From an uncultured Eubacteriales bacterium (lineage in GTDB: Bacteria; Bacillota; Clostridia; Christensenellales; Aristaeellaceae), in contig URJB01000051.1 of NCBI GenBank assembly GCA_900548145.1, forward strand, positions 1-15,950: 15,950 nucleotides of DNA, given 5' to 3'. Numbering within the stretch: position 1 is the stretch's first letter; the number at the start of each line of letters is the position of its first letter. The notes beneath the pieces were generated by a model, which worked only from the letters and a program-made list of their open reading frames with translations, ran no database searches and was not told the DNA's origin. The translations under genes and the position numbers were made by a program. Positions 6,731 to 14,510 of the stretch are shown piece by piece.

Positions 6731-6764
6731 GGACGGGTATCGAATCGGAGGAGGAATGAACACC

Positions 6765-8144
6765 ATGGCAGCATTGACGATGGATAAACTGGTTGCGCTT
6801 TGCAAGGGGCGCGGCTTTATTTTCGCCGGCAGCGAAATTTACGGCGGTCTGGCCAACAGCTGGGACTACGGCCCGCTGGGCGTGGAATTCAAAAACAACG
6901 TGAAAAAGGCCTGGTGGCAGAAGTTCGTTCAGGAAAGCAAATACAACGTGGGTCTGGACGCGGCCATTTTGATGAACCGGGAAGTCTGGGTGGCTTCCGG
7001 CCACGTGGGCGGCTTCAACGATCCGCTGATGGACTGCAAGGCCTGCAAAGCCCGCTTCCGCGCAGACAAGCTGATTGAAGATTTCACCAAGGGCGAGGAG
7101 ACCGGCGACGGCTGGACCAACGAGGAGCTGGAAAAGTACATTGCCGAGCATGACATCGTCTGCCCCGTGTGCGGCAAGAAGGATTTTACCGGCATCCGCC
7201 AGTTCAACCTGATGTTCAAGACCCACGCGGGCGTGACGGAGAACGCCACCAATGAAATTTACCTGCGGCCCGAGACCGCGCAGGGCATCTTCGTCAATTT
7301 CCCCAGCGTCATGCGCTCCACCCGCAAGAAGCTGCCCGCCGGCATTGCCCAGATCGGCAAATCCTTCCGCAATGAGATCACCCCCGGCAACTTCATCTTC
7401 CGGGTACGCGAGTTTGAGCAGATGGAGCTGGAGTTCTTCTGCAAGCCCGGCGAGGATCTGGAGTGGTTCAACTACTGGCGCTCCTACTGCCGCGACTGGC
7501 TGCTGAGCCTTGGGATGCAGGAGGATCACCTGCGTCTGCGGGACCATGAGCCCGAGAAGCTGGCCTTCTATTCCAAGGCCACCACGGACTTCGAGTTCCT
7601 GTTCCCCTTCGGCTGGGGCGAACTGTGGGGCGTGGCCGACCGTACCGACTACGACCTGACCCAGCACCAGAATCATTCCGGCAAGAGCATGGAATATCTG
7701 GATCCCGTCACCAACGAGAAATATATCCCCTACTGCATCGAGCCTTCTCTGGGCGTGGACCGCGCCGTGCTGGCCTTCCTGTGCAATGCCTATGAGGAGC
7801 AGGAGCTGGAGGGCGGCGACGTGCGTACCGTGCTGCACTTCCATCCCGCGCTGGCGCCCTTCAAGGCCGCCGTGCTGCCCCTGCAGAAGAACAAGCTGGG
7901 TGCGCTGGCCAGCGGCATCTACGAGAAGCTGTCCAAGAGCTTCATGGTGGACTACGACGAGACCGGCTCCATCGGCAAGCGCTACCGCCGTCAGGATGAG
8001 ATCGGCACGCCGTTCTGCATCTGCGTGGACTTCGAGACCGAAGAGACCGGCACCGTTACCATCCGCGACCGCGACACCATGCAGCAGGAGCGCGTGAAGG
8101 TGGACGATCTGGAAGCCTACATTGCCCAGCGGGTGAAATTCTAA
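6765..8144 (+). CDS. glyQS: Glycine--tRNA ligase, homodimeric (eukaryote-like) type
   Basis: This 459-residue class II synthetase attaches glycine to tRNA-Gly in the cytoplasm. It is the single-chain homodimer type, not the split alpha/beta form. Landmarks are the N-terminal GSEIYGGLANSWDYGPLG (about 22-39), CXXC pairs at Cys91/Cys94 and Cys133/Cys136 that resemble the zinc site of thermophile homologues, motif 2 FRNEIT (201-206), motif 3 EPSLGVDRAVLAFL (326-339), and the anticodon-binding domain (about 362-459). Length is typical. The frame is open upstream to 6471, but the promoter at 6702-6730 rules that out. Two in-frame ATGs lie near the site GGAGGAGG (6747-6754). I choose 6765, ten bases downstream, because 6756 would be only about four bases from the nearest GGAGG. 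The gene has its own promoter and a probable terminator. Confidence 0.96.
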   Translation: MAALTMDKLVALCKGRGFIFAGSEIYGGLANSWDYGPLGVEFKNNVKKAWWQKFVQESKYNVGLDAAILMNREVWVASGHVGGFNDPLMDCKACKARFRADKLIEDFTKGEETGDGWTNEELEKYIAEHDIVCPVCGKKDFTGIRQFNLMFKTHAGVTENATNEIYLRPETAQGIFVNFPSVMRSTRKKLPAGIAQIGKSFRNEITPGNFIFRVREFEQMELEFFCKPGEDLEWFNYWRSYCRDWLLSLGMQEDHLRLRDHEPEKLAFYSKATTDFEFLFPFGWGELWGVADRTDYDLTQHQNHSGKSMEYLDPVTNEKYIPYCIEPSLGVDRAVLAFLCNAYEEQELEGGDVRTVLHFHPALAPFKAAVLPLQKNKLGALASGIYEKLSKSFMVDYDETGSIGKRYRRQDEIGTPFCICVDFETEETGTVTIRDRDTMQQERVKVDDLEAYIAQRVKF

Positions 8145-8161
8145 ATCGTGTCCCCTTTTTC

Positions 8162-8203
8162 GGGCGTGGTCAGGTTTCTGACTGGCTTTCACCGCCCATT
8201 TTT
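8162..8203 (+). terminator. Probable intrinsic terminator of glyQS
   Basis: GGGCG (8162-8166) pairs with CGCCC (8193-8197), extended by TG with CA across a bulged C. An inner helix GTCAG/CTGAC closes a GTTT loop. Five T residues (8199-8203) follow. The stem has an asymmetric internal loop, so it is weaker than the other terminators in the window. Confidence 0.6.
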
Positions 8204-8219
8204 GAAAACCGAACAAACG

Positions 8220-8292
8220 GGTTCCGGCGGGAAAACGCCGCCGGGCTCTCGAACCTGCGAGGGACGGCTCTGCGAATGGGCCGTCCCGTCGC
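8220..8292 (+). promoter_or_regulatory. Two stable hairpins in the leader of the O-antigen-ligase-like gene
   Basis: Hairpin 1 pairs CCGGCGG (8224-8230) with CCGCCGG (8238-8244), with a flanking helix GGTT (8220-8223) and AACC (8252-8255). Hairpin 2 pairs GGGACGGC (8261-8268) with GCCGTCCC (8280-8287), and is extended by GCGA (8257-8260) with TCGC (8289-8292) across one bulged base. An alternative helix, CTCG (8248-8251) with CGAG (8258-8261), would compete with both. Hairpin 2 ends three bases before the ribosome binding site AAGGAGG (8296-8302). Neither hairpin is followed by a T-tract. This could be a cis-acting leader or a dispersed repeat, and I recognise no riboswitch class. No clear promoter is visible between the glyQS terminator and the ATG. 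Confidence 0.45.
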
Positions 8293-8308
8293 GTGAAGGA
8301 GGATTTCC

Positions 8309-9784
8309 ATGTCCCTATCCGCTTGGGATCAACGCCAGAGCCGATGGAACCGGCTTCATCTCTGCGTTGTGCTGCTGTGGTCCATGGCCCTGCTGCTGGA
8401 ACGCTTTGTAACGGAAAGAGGAACGCTGCTGATCCAGAATGTATTGATCCCCCTCAGCTTTCTCACCGCAGGCGGGTGGATGTTCCGCCGCCGGGAAAAA
8501 GCCGGAGCAGACTTCTGGCTTTTAGCCGGTTTCCTTTGCTGGTACGCCGTCACCCGTATTCTGAACGGCTGCCATTACCTGCAGGATGAAAGCGGCTTCC
8601 TGCCAAGGCTTGCCTGCTTTATTCTGGCGATCTATCCACTGGCCGCGGAGTGGAAAGCGAATCGCCGGGAAAAGGCGTTTCATTTCTGTCTGGCTCTCTT
8701 CACGGGCGTTCTGACCATACTGGCGTGGGTCTCGCTGTACGCGGCTATTCGCGGGGAGCCGGTGCAGCCTTTTTCCTTCGCCCGGGTCATCGGCTTTAAC
8801 GATGTTTACGGCGCTCGGCTGAATCTTTGGGATCTGCACCCCAACGTGACTGCGGCGATCTTCGTGGCCGGTTTCGGAATGAGCCTGTGCGGCGTCTCCC
8901 TCGCCCGGCGCTGGCCTGCCAAAGCGGCCTATGCCGTGGCCGCCGTCAGCTTGTTTGCGGCGGCCAGCCTCACGGTCAGCCGCACGGCCATGATCGCCGC
9001 CTCGCTGGAAGCCGCCGGTTTCGTCTTTCTGCTGATCGCCGGGCGACTGCCTTCAAAAAGAAAGGCGCTATGCGTTGTGCTGGCCCTGCTGCTGGCCTGC
9101 GGCACAGCCTACGGAGCCTACAAGGGTTATGAAGCCATCGTCAGCGGCGTTGCGTCGGCGAGTCAGGCTTTGCAGCACGCGGCAGAAACGACGCTCCCCA
9201 CGCCCCAGCCGGAACTGCCCTCCGATGCGACGGAAGACCCCGCCTCCTCTGCGGCTGATTCGATTCCCGCCGTTTCGCAGACAGAGGACAGTTCTCCCGC
9301 CAACTCGGCTGGCGAAGGAATCCTTCCCCAGAACCGGGAACTGACGCAGGATCTTCTCACCCTGACCGGGCGCACCAACGATATTTACGGCGCGGCGCTC
9401 CCCGTTCTCAAGCAGCGCCCCTCTATCCTGCTGACCGGCAGTCTGGACGGCGAAACCATCGGCATCGCCACCCGCATGGCCGGGCGACCGCTGTATCACT
9501 GGCACAACTCTCTGCTGCAAACGCTGATGCTCACGGGCATCCCCGGTTTTCTGGCGGCTGCGGCTTTCCTCGTGCTGGTGGTGATCGCAGGCGTGCGGAT
9601 CTTCTTTTCCGGCAAAGCGCCGCTGTACCGGCAGCTGCTGGTACTGCCTGTGGCCGGGCTGTGCCTGCAGGGGATGCTGGAAAGCTACCTGTTCTGTCAG
9701 GTGGAATTGCCGTTTTACTTCTTTCTGGTTCTTTCCGGCTATCTGCTTGCCTTTGACAGGGAAAACCGGGTACGCCGAAAATAA
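8309..9784 (+). CDS. O-antigen ligase / polymerase-like polytopic membrane protein (Wzy_C type)
   Basis: This 491-residue integral membrane protein has about ten or more hydrophobic segments (for example 17-31, 41-57, 69-83, 125-147, 182-198, 206-222, 229-245, 252-270, 411-433, 442-456 and 466-481). The family signature lies near the C-terminus: the HWHNSLLQTLMLTGIPG stretch (397-413), which matches the conserved His and HN...L...G pattern of O-antigen ligases and Wzy polymerases. SRTAMIA (about 224-230) matches the conserved arginine motif, and GRTNDIY (354-360) lies in the large outer loop. That loop (about 275-395) has an unusual Pro/Ala/Ser/Glu-rich stretch (295-340). The substrate cannot be told. 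In a Gram-positive it would join lipid-linked polysaccharide units or transfer them to an acceptor. ATG 8309 follows AAGGAGG by six bases. No other polysaccharide gene is nearby. Confidence 0.8.
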   Translation: MSLSAWDQRQSRWNRLHLCVVLLWSMALLLERFVTERGTLLIQNVLIPLSFLTAGGWMFRRREKAGADFWLLAGFLCWYAVTRILNGCHYLQDESGFLPRLACFILAIYPLAAEWKANRREKAFHFCLALFTGVLTILAWVSLYAAIRGEPVQPFSFARVIGFNDVYGARLNLWDLHPNVTAAIFVAGFGMSLCGVSLARRWPAKAAYAVAAVSLFAAASLTVSRTAMIAASLEAAGFVFLLIAGRLPSKRKALCVVLALLLACGTAYGAYKGYEAIVSGVASASQALQHAAETTLPTPQPELPSDATEDPASSAADSIPAVSQTEDSSPANSAGEGILPQNRELTQDLLTLTGRTNDIYGAALPVLKQRPSILLTGSLDGETIGIATRMAGRPLYHWHNSLLQTLMLTGIPGFLAAAAFLVLVVIAGVRIFFSGKAPLYRQLLVLPVAGLCLQGMLESYLFCQVELPFYFFLVLSGYLLAFDRENRVRRK

Positions 9785-9791
9785 GGCCCAC

Positions 9792-9819
9792 CCGCGGCAG
9801 CGTTCTGCCGCGGTTTTTT
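9792..9819 (+). terminator. Intrinsic terminator of the O-antigen-ligase-like gene
   Basis: A perfect nine-bp stem (9792-9800 with 9805-9813) with a CGTT loop is followed by six T residues, starting eight bases after the stop codon. Confidence 0.94.
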
Positions 9820-9824
9820 CGTAT

Positions 9825-9854
9825 TTGCACCCTTTTCCCCCTTCGTGGTATAAT
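9825..9854 (+). promoter_or_regulatory. Promoter of the parE-parC operon, extended -10
   Basis: TATAAT at 9849-9854 is a perfect -10 with the extended TG element at 9846-9847. TTGCAC at 9825-9830 can serve as the -35 with an 18-base spacer. Transcription would start near 9861, giving a leader of about 77 bases. Confidence 0.8.
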
Positions 9855-9937
9855 AAATTGTTGCGGCTTATCGCCGGTTGTCATCGTCCTCGGTGCTGTG
9901 CACCCTTTTATAAAGAGATTTGGAGTGGTTAAACCTC

Positions 9938-11989
9938 ATGGCAAAGAAGTATGACGCCAGCAGTATTCAGGTTCTGGAAGGGCTGGACGCAGTACGGATG
10001 CGTCCGGGCATGTATATCGGCTCCACCGGCAGCCGGGGTCTCCACCATATGCTGTGGGAGATCGTGGATAACGCCATCGATGAAGCCATGGGCGGTTATG
10101 CCCATCATGTGAAGGTCACCCTGTACAACGACTGCTCCGCCAGCGTGCAGGACGACGGGCGAGGTATGCCCGTGGACATCCACCCCACCATGGGCGTCAG
10201 CGGCACCGAAGTCATCTTCACCAAGCTGCACGCGGGCGGCAAGTTCAATAACGAAAACTATGCCTACTCCGGCGGTCTGCACGGCGTGGGCGCGTCCGTG
10301 GTCAACGCCCTGAGCCGTTGGACCACCGTGGATGTATTCCATGACTTTAAGCATTATCAGGCCCGCTTCGAAAGTGTGACTGACCCGGCCACGGGCAAGA
10401 TCACCGCCGGCCACACCGTGCAGCCCCTGAAGCAGCTGGGCAACACCCGGCAGCGGGGTTCCTTGATCCGCTTTCTGCCGGACGATCGTGTCTTTGAGAC
10501 CATTCATTTCAATCACGATACCGTCTGCCGCCGCCTGCGGGAGCTGGCCTATCTGAACAAGGGACTGGCCATCACCTTTACCGACGAGCGCATCCCGGAA
10601 AAGCCCGCGGTTTCTGCCGAAGCCGACGCGGACGCGGCGGAGGAAAATGCCGAGAACGCCGCCAGCGCGCCTCAGCGCACCCAGACCTTCCTGTTTGAGG
10701 GCGGCATTCTGGACTATGTGAAATACATGAACGAGGACAAAACGCCCCTCCACGACGAGCCCATCTACATCGAGGGCAAGCGGGAGGACGTGATCTTCCG
10801 GGCGGCCATCCAGTATACGGACAGCTACACGGAGAATGTGTTCTCCTATGTCAACAACATCCCCACCGGCGAAGGCGGCAGCCACGAAACGGGCTTCAAA
10901 GCCGCCTATACCAAGGTGATGAATGATTTTGCCCGCCGTCTGGGGGCGCTGAAGGACAAGGATCCAAATCTGGGCGGCGACGACTTCCGGGAGGGCATGA
11001 CCGCCGTCATGGTGGCCATGGTCAAAAATCCCCAGTTCGAGGGGCAGACCAAGGGCCGTCTGGGCAATACGGAAGTCCGTCCGCTGGTGGAGGCCATCGT
11101 TACCCAGCAGCTGACCGCCTATTTTGAAAACCTGAAAAATCAGGAGCTGTGCCAGAAGCTGGTGGAAAAGGCCGTCCGCGCCGCCCATGTCCGGGAAGCC
11201 GCCCGGAAGGCCCGGGACGTGGCCCGCACCAAGAACGCGCTGGAGGCCGCCCCGCTGGTGGGCAAGCTGGCCAGCTGCACCGGCCGCAAGCCGGAGCTGA
11301 ACGAGCTGTTCATCGTAGAGGGCGACAGCGCCGGCGGCAGCGCCAAGCAGGGCCGCGACCGCCGTTTTCAGGCCATCCTGCCCCTTCGCGGCAAGCCGCT
11401 GAACGCCGAGAAAAAGCGCATCGACCAGGTGCTCAACAACGAGGAGTTCCGCTCCCTCATCACCGCGCTGGGCACCAACATCGACGAGAGTTTCAGCCTG
11501 AACGGGCTGAAATACCATAAAGTCATCATCCTCAGCGATGCCGATCAGGACGGCGCGCATATCCGGGCCATTCTGCTCACCTTCTTCTACCGCTATATGC
11601 GGGAGCTGATCACCGCCGGGCATGTGTATATCGGAATGCCGCCCCTGTACAAGATCCAGCGGGGCAACAAGGTGCAGTACGCCTACGATGACGCGGAGCT
11701 GGCCAAGCTGACCAAGGGCAGCGCCAAGGGCTACACCCTGCAGCGCTACAAGGGCCTGGGCGAGATGAATCCCGAGCAGCTGTGGGAGACCACCATGGAT
11801 CCTGCCAACCGCAAGCTGATGAAAGTGACCATCGAGGACGGCGCACAGGCCGAGCGGCTGGTCACCATCCTAATGGGCGACAAGGTGGAGCCCCGCCGGG
11901 AATACATCAGCCAGTATGCTGACTTCAACCGGGAAGACAGCTTCACCACCCTGACCGACAGTCTGGAAGAAGGAGGCAAGCGCTCGTGA
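9938..11989 (+). CDS. parE: DNA topoisomerase IV subunit B (type IIA ATPase/TOPRIM subunit)
   Basis: The 683-residue product is the ATPase subunit of a type IIA topoisomerase, acting with ParC to unlink replicated chromosomes. The GHKL ATPase has the catalytic Glu41 and Asn45 (WEIVDNAIDEA), DDGRGMP (72-78) and the lid motif GGLHGVGASVVNALS (112-126). The TOPRIM metal site is Glu461 in EGDSAGGSA plus Asp534, Asp536 and Asp538 in SDADQDG. RYKGLGEMN lies at 603-611 and LMGDKVEPRR at 645-654. I favour ParE over GyrB because of the REAARKARDVAR and GRDRRFQAILPLRGK wording, the absence of dnaA, dnaN and recF neighbours, and the partner's C-terminal domain. An acidic Ala/Glu-rich insertion (about 222-248) sits in the second domain. 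ATG 9938 is chosen over an in-frame TTG at 9920 because GGAGTGG lies between them. Its stop overlaps the parC start by four bases. Confidence 0.88.
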   Translation: MAKKYDASSIQVLEGLDAVRMRPGMYIGSTGSRGLHHMLWEIVDNAIDEAMGGYAHHVKVTLYNDCSASVQDDGRGMPVDIHPTMGVSGTEVIFTKLHAGGKFNNENYAYSGGLHGVGASVVNALSRWTTVDVFHDFKHYQARFESVTDPATGKITAGHTVQPLKQLGNTRQRGSLIRFLPDDRVFETIHFNHDTVCRRLRELAYLNKGLAITFTDERIPEKPAVSAEADADAAEENAENAASAPQRTQTFLFEGGILDYVKYMNEDKTPLHDEPIYIEGKREDVIFRAAIQYTDSYTENVFSYVNNIPTGEGGSHETGFKAAYTKVMNDFARRLGALKDKDPNLGGDDFREGMTAVMVAMVKNPQFEGQTKGRLGNTEVRPLVEAIVTQQLTAYFENLKNQELCQKLVEKAVRAAHVREAARKARDVARTKNALEAAPLVGKLASCTGRKPELNELFIVEGDSAGGSAKQGRDRRFQAILPLRGKPLNAEKKRIDQVLNNEEFRSLITALGTNIDESFSLNGLKYHKVIILSDADQDGAHIRAILLTFFYRYMRELITAGHVYIGMPPLYKIQRGNKVQYAYDDAELAKLTKGSAKGYTLQRYKGLGEMNPEQLWETTMDPANRKLMKVTIEDGAQAERLVTILMGDKVEPRREYISQYADFNREDSFTTLTDSLEEGGKRS

Positions 11990-14433
11990 GCCGCAAAGAC
12001 GACAAGACCCCGGTCGTAGAAGAAAACATTCTTTCCGTGCCCATGGAGGAGGTCATGCATATGAGCATGATCCCCTATGCCGAGCACGTCATCATGGATC
12101 GGGCCATCCCCCGGGTGGAGGACGGCATGAAGCCCGTGCAGCGCCGCATCCTCTTCACCATGAACGAACTGGGCATCACCCCGGACACGCCGTACCGCAA
12201 ATGCGCCCGTATCGTGGGCGACTGTTTAGGTAAATATCACCCCCATGGCGACATCAGCGTATACGACGCGCTGGTGCGCTTGGCGCAGGATTTCAGCATG
12301 CGGGGCACGCTGGTGGACGGCCACGGCAACTTCGGTTCCGTGGACGGCGACAGCGCCGCCGCCATGCGTTACACCGAGGCCCGCATGACCCCGCTGGCCA
12401 TGCTCATGCTCCGGGACATCGACAAGGACACCGTGCCCTTCCGGCTGAATTTCGACGATACCCTGAAGGAGCCGGACATGCTGCCCGCCAGCTTCCCCAA
12501 TCTGCTGGTGAACGGCGCGGGCGGCATCGCCGTGGGTCTGGCCACCAACATCCCGCCCCACAACCTGCGGGAGAGCATCAACGCGGTCATCGCCCAGATC
12601 GACAACCCGGATATCACCGTGGACGAGCTGATGCAGATCATCCCCGCCCCGGACTTTCCCACCGGCGGCATCCTGCTCAACACCCCGGAGCTGCGGGCCG
12701 CCTATGAAACGGGTCGGGGCAAGCTGCTGCTCCGGGCCAAGACCCACATTGAGGACGGAACCGCGGGCCGGAAGCTGATCGTCATTACCGAAATCCCCTA
12801 TCAGGTCAACAAATCCGCCATGCTGGAGAAGATTCTCCGATTGAGCGAGGAAAAGAAGGCGGCGCTGGGCTGCATCTACGACATCCGGGACGAGAGCGAC
12901 CGCACCGGGATGCGGGCCGTGATCGAGCTGCGCAAGGACGCGGACGTGGACAAGGTGCTGGCCTATCTGTTCAAGTACAGCGACATGCAGGTCACCTTCG
13001 GCGTGAACATGGTGGCCATCGCCGACGGCAAGCCCCGGCTATTGAGCCTGCGCCGGATGATCCGCTACTACATCCGCCACCGGAAGAACGTCATCACCGC
13101 CCGCACCCAGTACGAGCTGGACAAGGCCAAAGCCCGGGCCCACATTTTAGAGGGCCTGATGATCGCCGTGGACAATCTGGACGAGGTCATCCAGCTCATC
13201 CGCAAAAGCGAGAACCCCAAGGCGGCCAAGGCGGGCCTGATGGAGCGCTTCGGTCTGACGGAGATCCAGGCCCAGGCCATTCTGGACATGCGTCTCCAGC
13301 GCCTGACCGGGCTGGAAATTCTGGCCCTGCGCAAGGAATACGCCGAGCTTCTGAAAACCATCGCCGAACTGGAAGCCATTCTGAACGACGAAAAGAAGCT
13401 CATGAACGTCATCAAGAAGGAGCTTCGGGCCGTGGCCGATCAGTTCGGCGACGACCGCCGCACCACCATCGAGGAAGTCCACAACGTGGTGGAGGCGCTG
13501 GTGAAGGAAGAAGAGGTGGCAGAGGAAGCGCTGGTCACCTTCTCCCGGGAAGGGTATCTGCGCCGCAGCTGGCCCAAGGCCAAAAAAGCGGCCCAGCCTG
13601 AGGACGGTCAGCCGGACGATCCGCCCGTGTATTCCTTTGAGACGGACACGGATCACACCCTGTTCTTCTTTACCAATATCGGCAACTGCTATCAGCTGAA
13701 TGTGGGCGCGCTGCCGGAGATGAACAAGCCCAAGGATCGCGGCTCTCTGCTCAGCGGCGTGCTGGCCGGGTTGGAGAACGGCGAAGAACCCGTCTATCTG
13801 ATGTGCGCCACGGCGGAGGAGCTGAACAGCCTGCCCGACCTGCTGTTCGTCACGTCTCGAGGCCAGCTGAAGCGTTCCGCCGCCAGCGAATACGCCGTGA
13901 AGCGTTCCAAGTTTGGCGCGCTGAACCTGCGGGAGGGCGACAGTCTCCACGCGGTGCTTTCGCTGGACGTTTCCTCCGACGTGCTGATGATCTCCGAAAC
14001 CGGCATGTGCATCCGTTTCCATGCCGATCAGGTGCCCGCCATGGGCCGGGTCTCCGGCGGCGTGAAGGGCATGACCCTCGACCCGAGCGACCGCATTCTC
14101 TGGGTGGGCCAGCCCGCCGCCGCAGATCAGCTGCTGCTCCTGACCGAGCGGGGCTTTGGCAAACGGGTGCCCTACACCGACTACGAGCCGCAGGCCCGGG
14201 GCGGCAAGGGCGTAAAGACTTTCTATTACCAGAAGAGCGGCTCCAACGGCTCTCGTATCGCCGGGGTGGCGCTGGTGACAGAGGCGGGCCAGAATGTGGT
14301 CATCCACCAGAAGACCAGCCAGCCCACCCAGCTTTCCGCCGACGAGATCATCCTGCAATCCAAGCAGGACCGCGGTATGCCCTACGTCATGGCCCTGATG
14401 GACGACACCGTTACCGGCGTATCCCTGGCCTGA
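11986..14433 (+). CDS. parC: DNA topoisomerase IV subunit A (type IIA cleavage/rejoining subunit)
   Basis: The 815-residue product cuts and rejoins DNA through Tyr129 (AAAMRYTEAR). The winged-helix helix is KYHPHGDISVYDALVRLAQ (83-101). At the position of E. coli GyrA Ser83/ParC Ser80 it has Ile90, while the Asp87-equivalent (Asp94) is kept. The tower and coiled-coil region runs to about 510, and a beta-pinwheel C-terminal domain occupies about 515-815. The slot after the first blade strand (GYLRR, about 523-527), where gyrase carries its GyrA box, has no box, which favours topoisomerase IV. A box-like QARGGKG occurs late (736-742). Translation starts at GTG 11986 inside GTGA, overlapping the parE stop, with AAGGAGG nine bases upstream, so the two subunits are translationally coupled. 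No terminator separates it from the next gene. Confidence 0.88.
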   Translation: MSRKDDKTPVVEENILSVPMEEVMHMSMIPYAEHVIMDRAIPRVEDGMKPVQRRILFTMNELGITPDTPYRKCARIVGDCLGKYHPHGDISVYDALVRLAQDFSMRGTLVDGHGNFGSVDGDSAAAMRYTEARMTPLAMLMLRDIDKDTVPFRLNFDDTLKEPDMLPASFPNLLVNGAGGIAVGLATNIPPHNLRESINAVIAQIDNPDITVDELMQIIPAPDFPTGGILLNTPELRAAYETGRGKLLLRAKTHIEDGTAGRKLIVITEIPYQVNKSAMLEKILRLSEEKKAALGCIYDIRDESDRTGMRAVIELRKDADVDKVLAYLFKYSDMQVTFGVNMVAIADGKPRLLSLRRMIRYYIRHRKNVITARTQYELDKAKARAHILEGLMIAVDNLDEVIQLIRKSENPKAAKAGLMERFGLTEIQAQAILDMRLQRLTGLEILALRKEYAELLKTIAELEAILNDEKKLMNVIKKELRAVADQFGDDRRTTIEEVHNVVEALVKEEEVAEEALVTFSREGYLRRSWPKAKKAAQPEDGQPDDPPVYSFETDTDHTLFFFTNIGNCYQLNVGALPEMNKPKDRGSLLSGVLAGLENGEEPVYLMCATAEELNSLPDLLFVTSRGQLKRSAASEYAVKRSKFGALNLREGDSLHAVLSLDVSSDVLMISETGMCIRFHADQVPAMGRVSGGVKGMTLDPSDRILWVGQPAAADQLLLLTERGFGKRVPYTDYEPQARGGKGVKTFYYQKSGSNGSRIAGVALVTEAGQNVVIHQKTSQPTQLSADEIILQSKQDRGMPYVMALMDDTVTGVSLA

Positions 14434-14445
14434 TCCGATTGCCCC

Positions 14446-14474
14446 TTGTCCAGCCCTCAAAACCGTGCTACACT
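14446..14474 (+). promoter_or_regulatory. Promoter of the M18 aminopeptidase gene
   Basis: TTGTCC (14446-14451) and TACACT (14469-14474) are 17 bases apart, and the -10 has an extended TG at 14466-14467. Transcription would start near 14481, leaving a leader of about 30 bases. This gives the peptidase its own expression, although read-through from parC is also possible because no terminator intervenes. Confidence 0.65.
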
Positions 14475-14510
14475 ATCCCTGTTAATATCAACAAACTGGA
14501 GGTATTGACC

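Noticed and set aside
6471..6764. Upstream extension of the glycyl-tRNA synthetase frame
   Set aside because: A near-consensus promoter lies inside the extension, and the conserved protein starts at 6765 behind AGGAGG.
6414..6764. T-box riboswitch before glyQS
   Set aside because: No AGGGTGGNACCGCG-like core or antiterminator arrangement found, and the promoter is only about 28 bases from the ribosome binding site.
8162..8203. Reading this hairpin as part of the downstream leader structure
   Set aside because: It is followed by five T residues and sits shortly after the glyQS stop, so a terminator is the simpler reading.
6639..8216. 525-residue open frame opposite glyQS
   Set aside because: Mirror frame of a GC-biased gene; no ribosome binding site and no recognisable domain. 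The true gene on the plus strand has all class II synthetase motifs.
9929..11623. 564-residue open frame opposite parE, with similar long frames opposite parC (13147-14460) and the M18 gene (14457-15932)
   Set aside because: All are antisense shadows of well-identified genes, with repetitive Gly/Ala/Val/His/Gln composition and no motifs.
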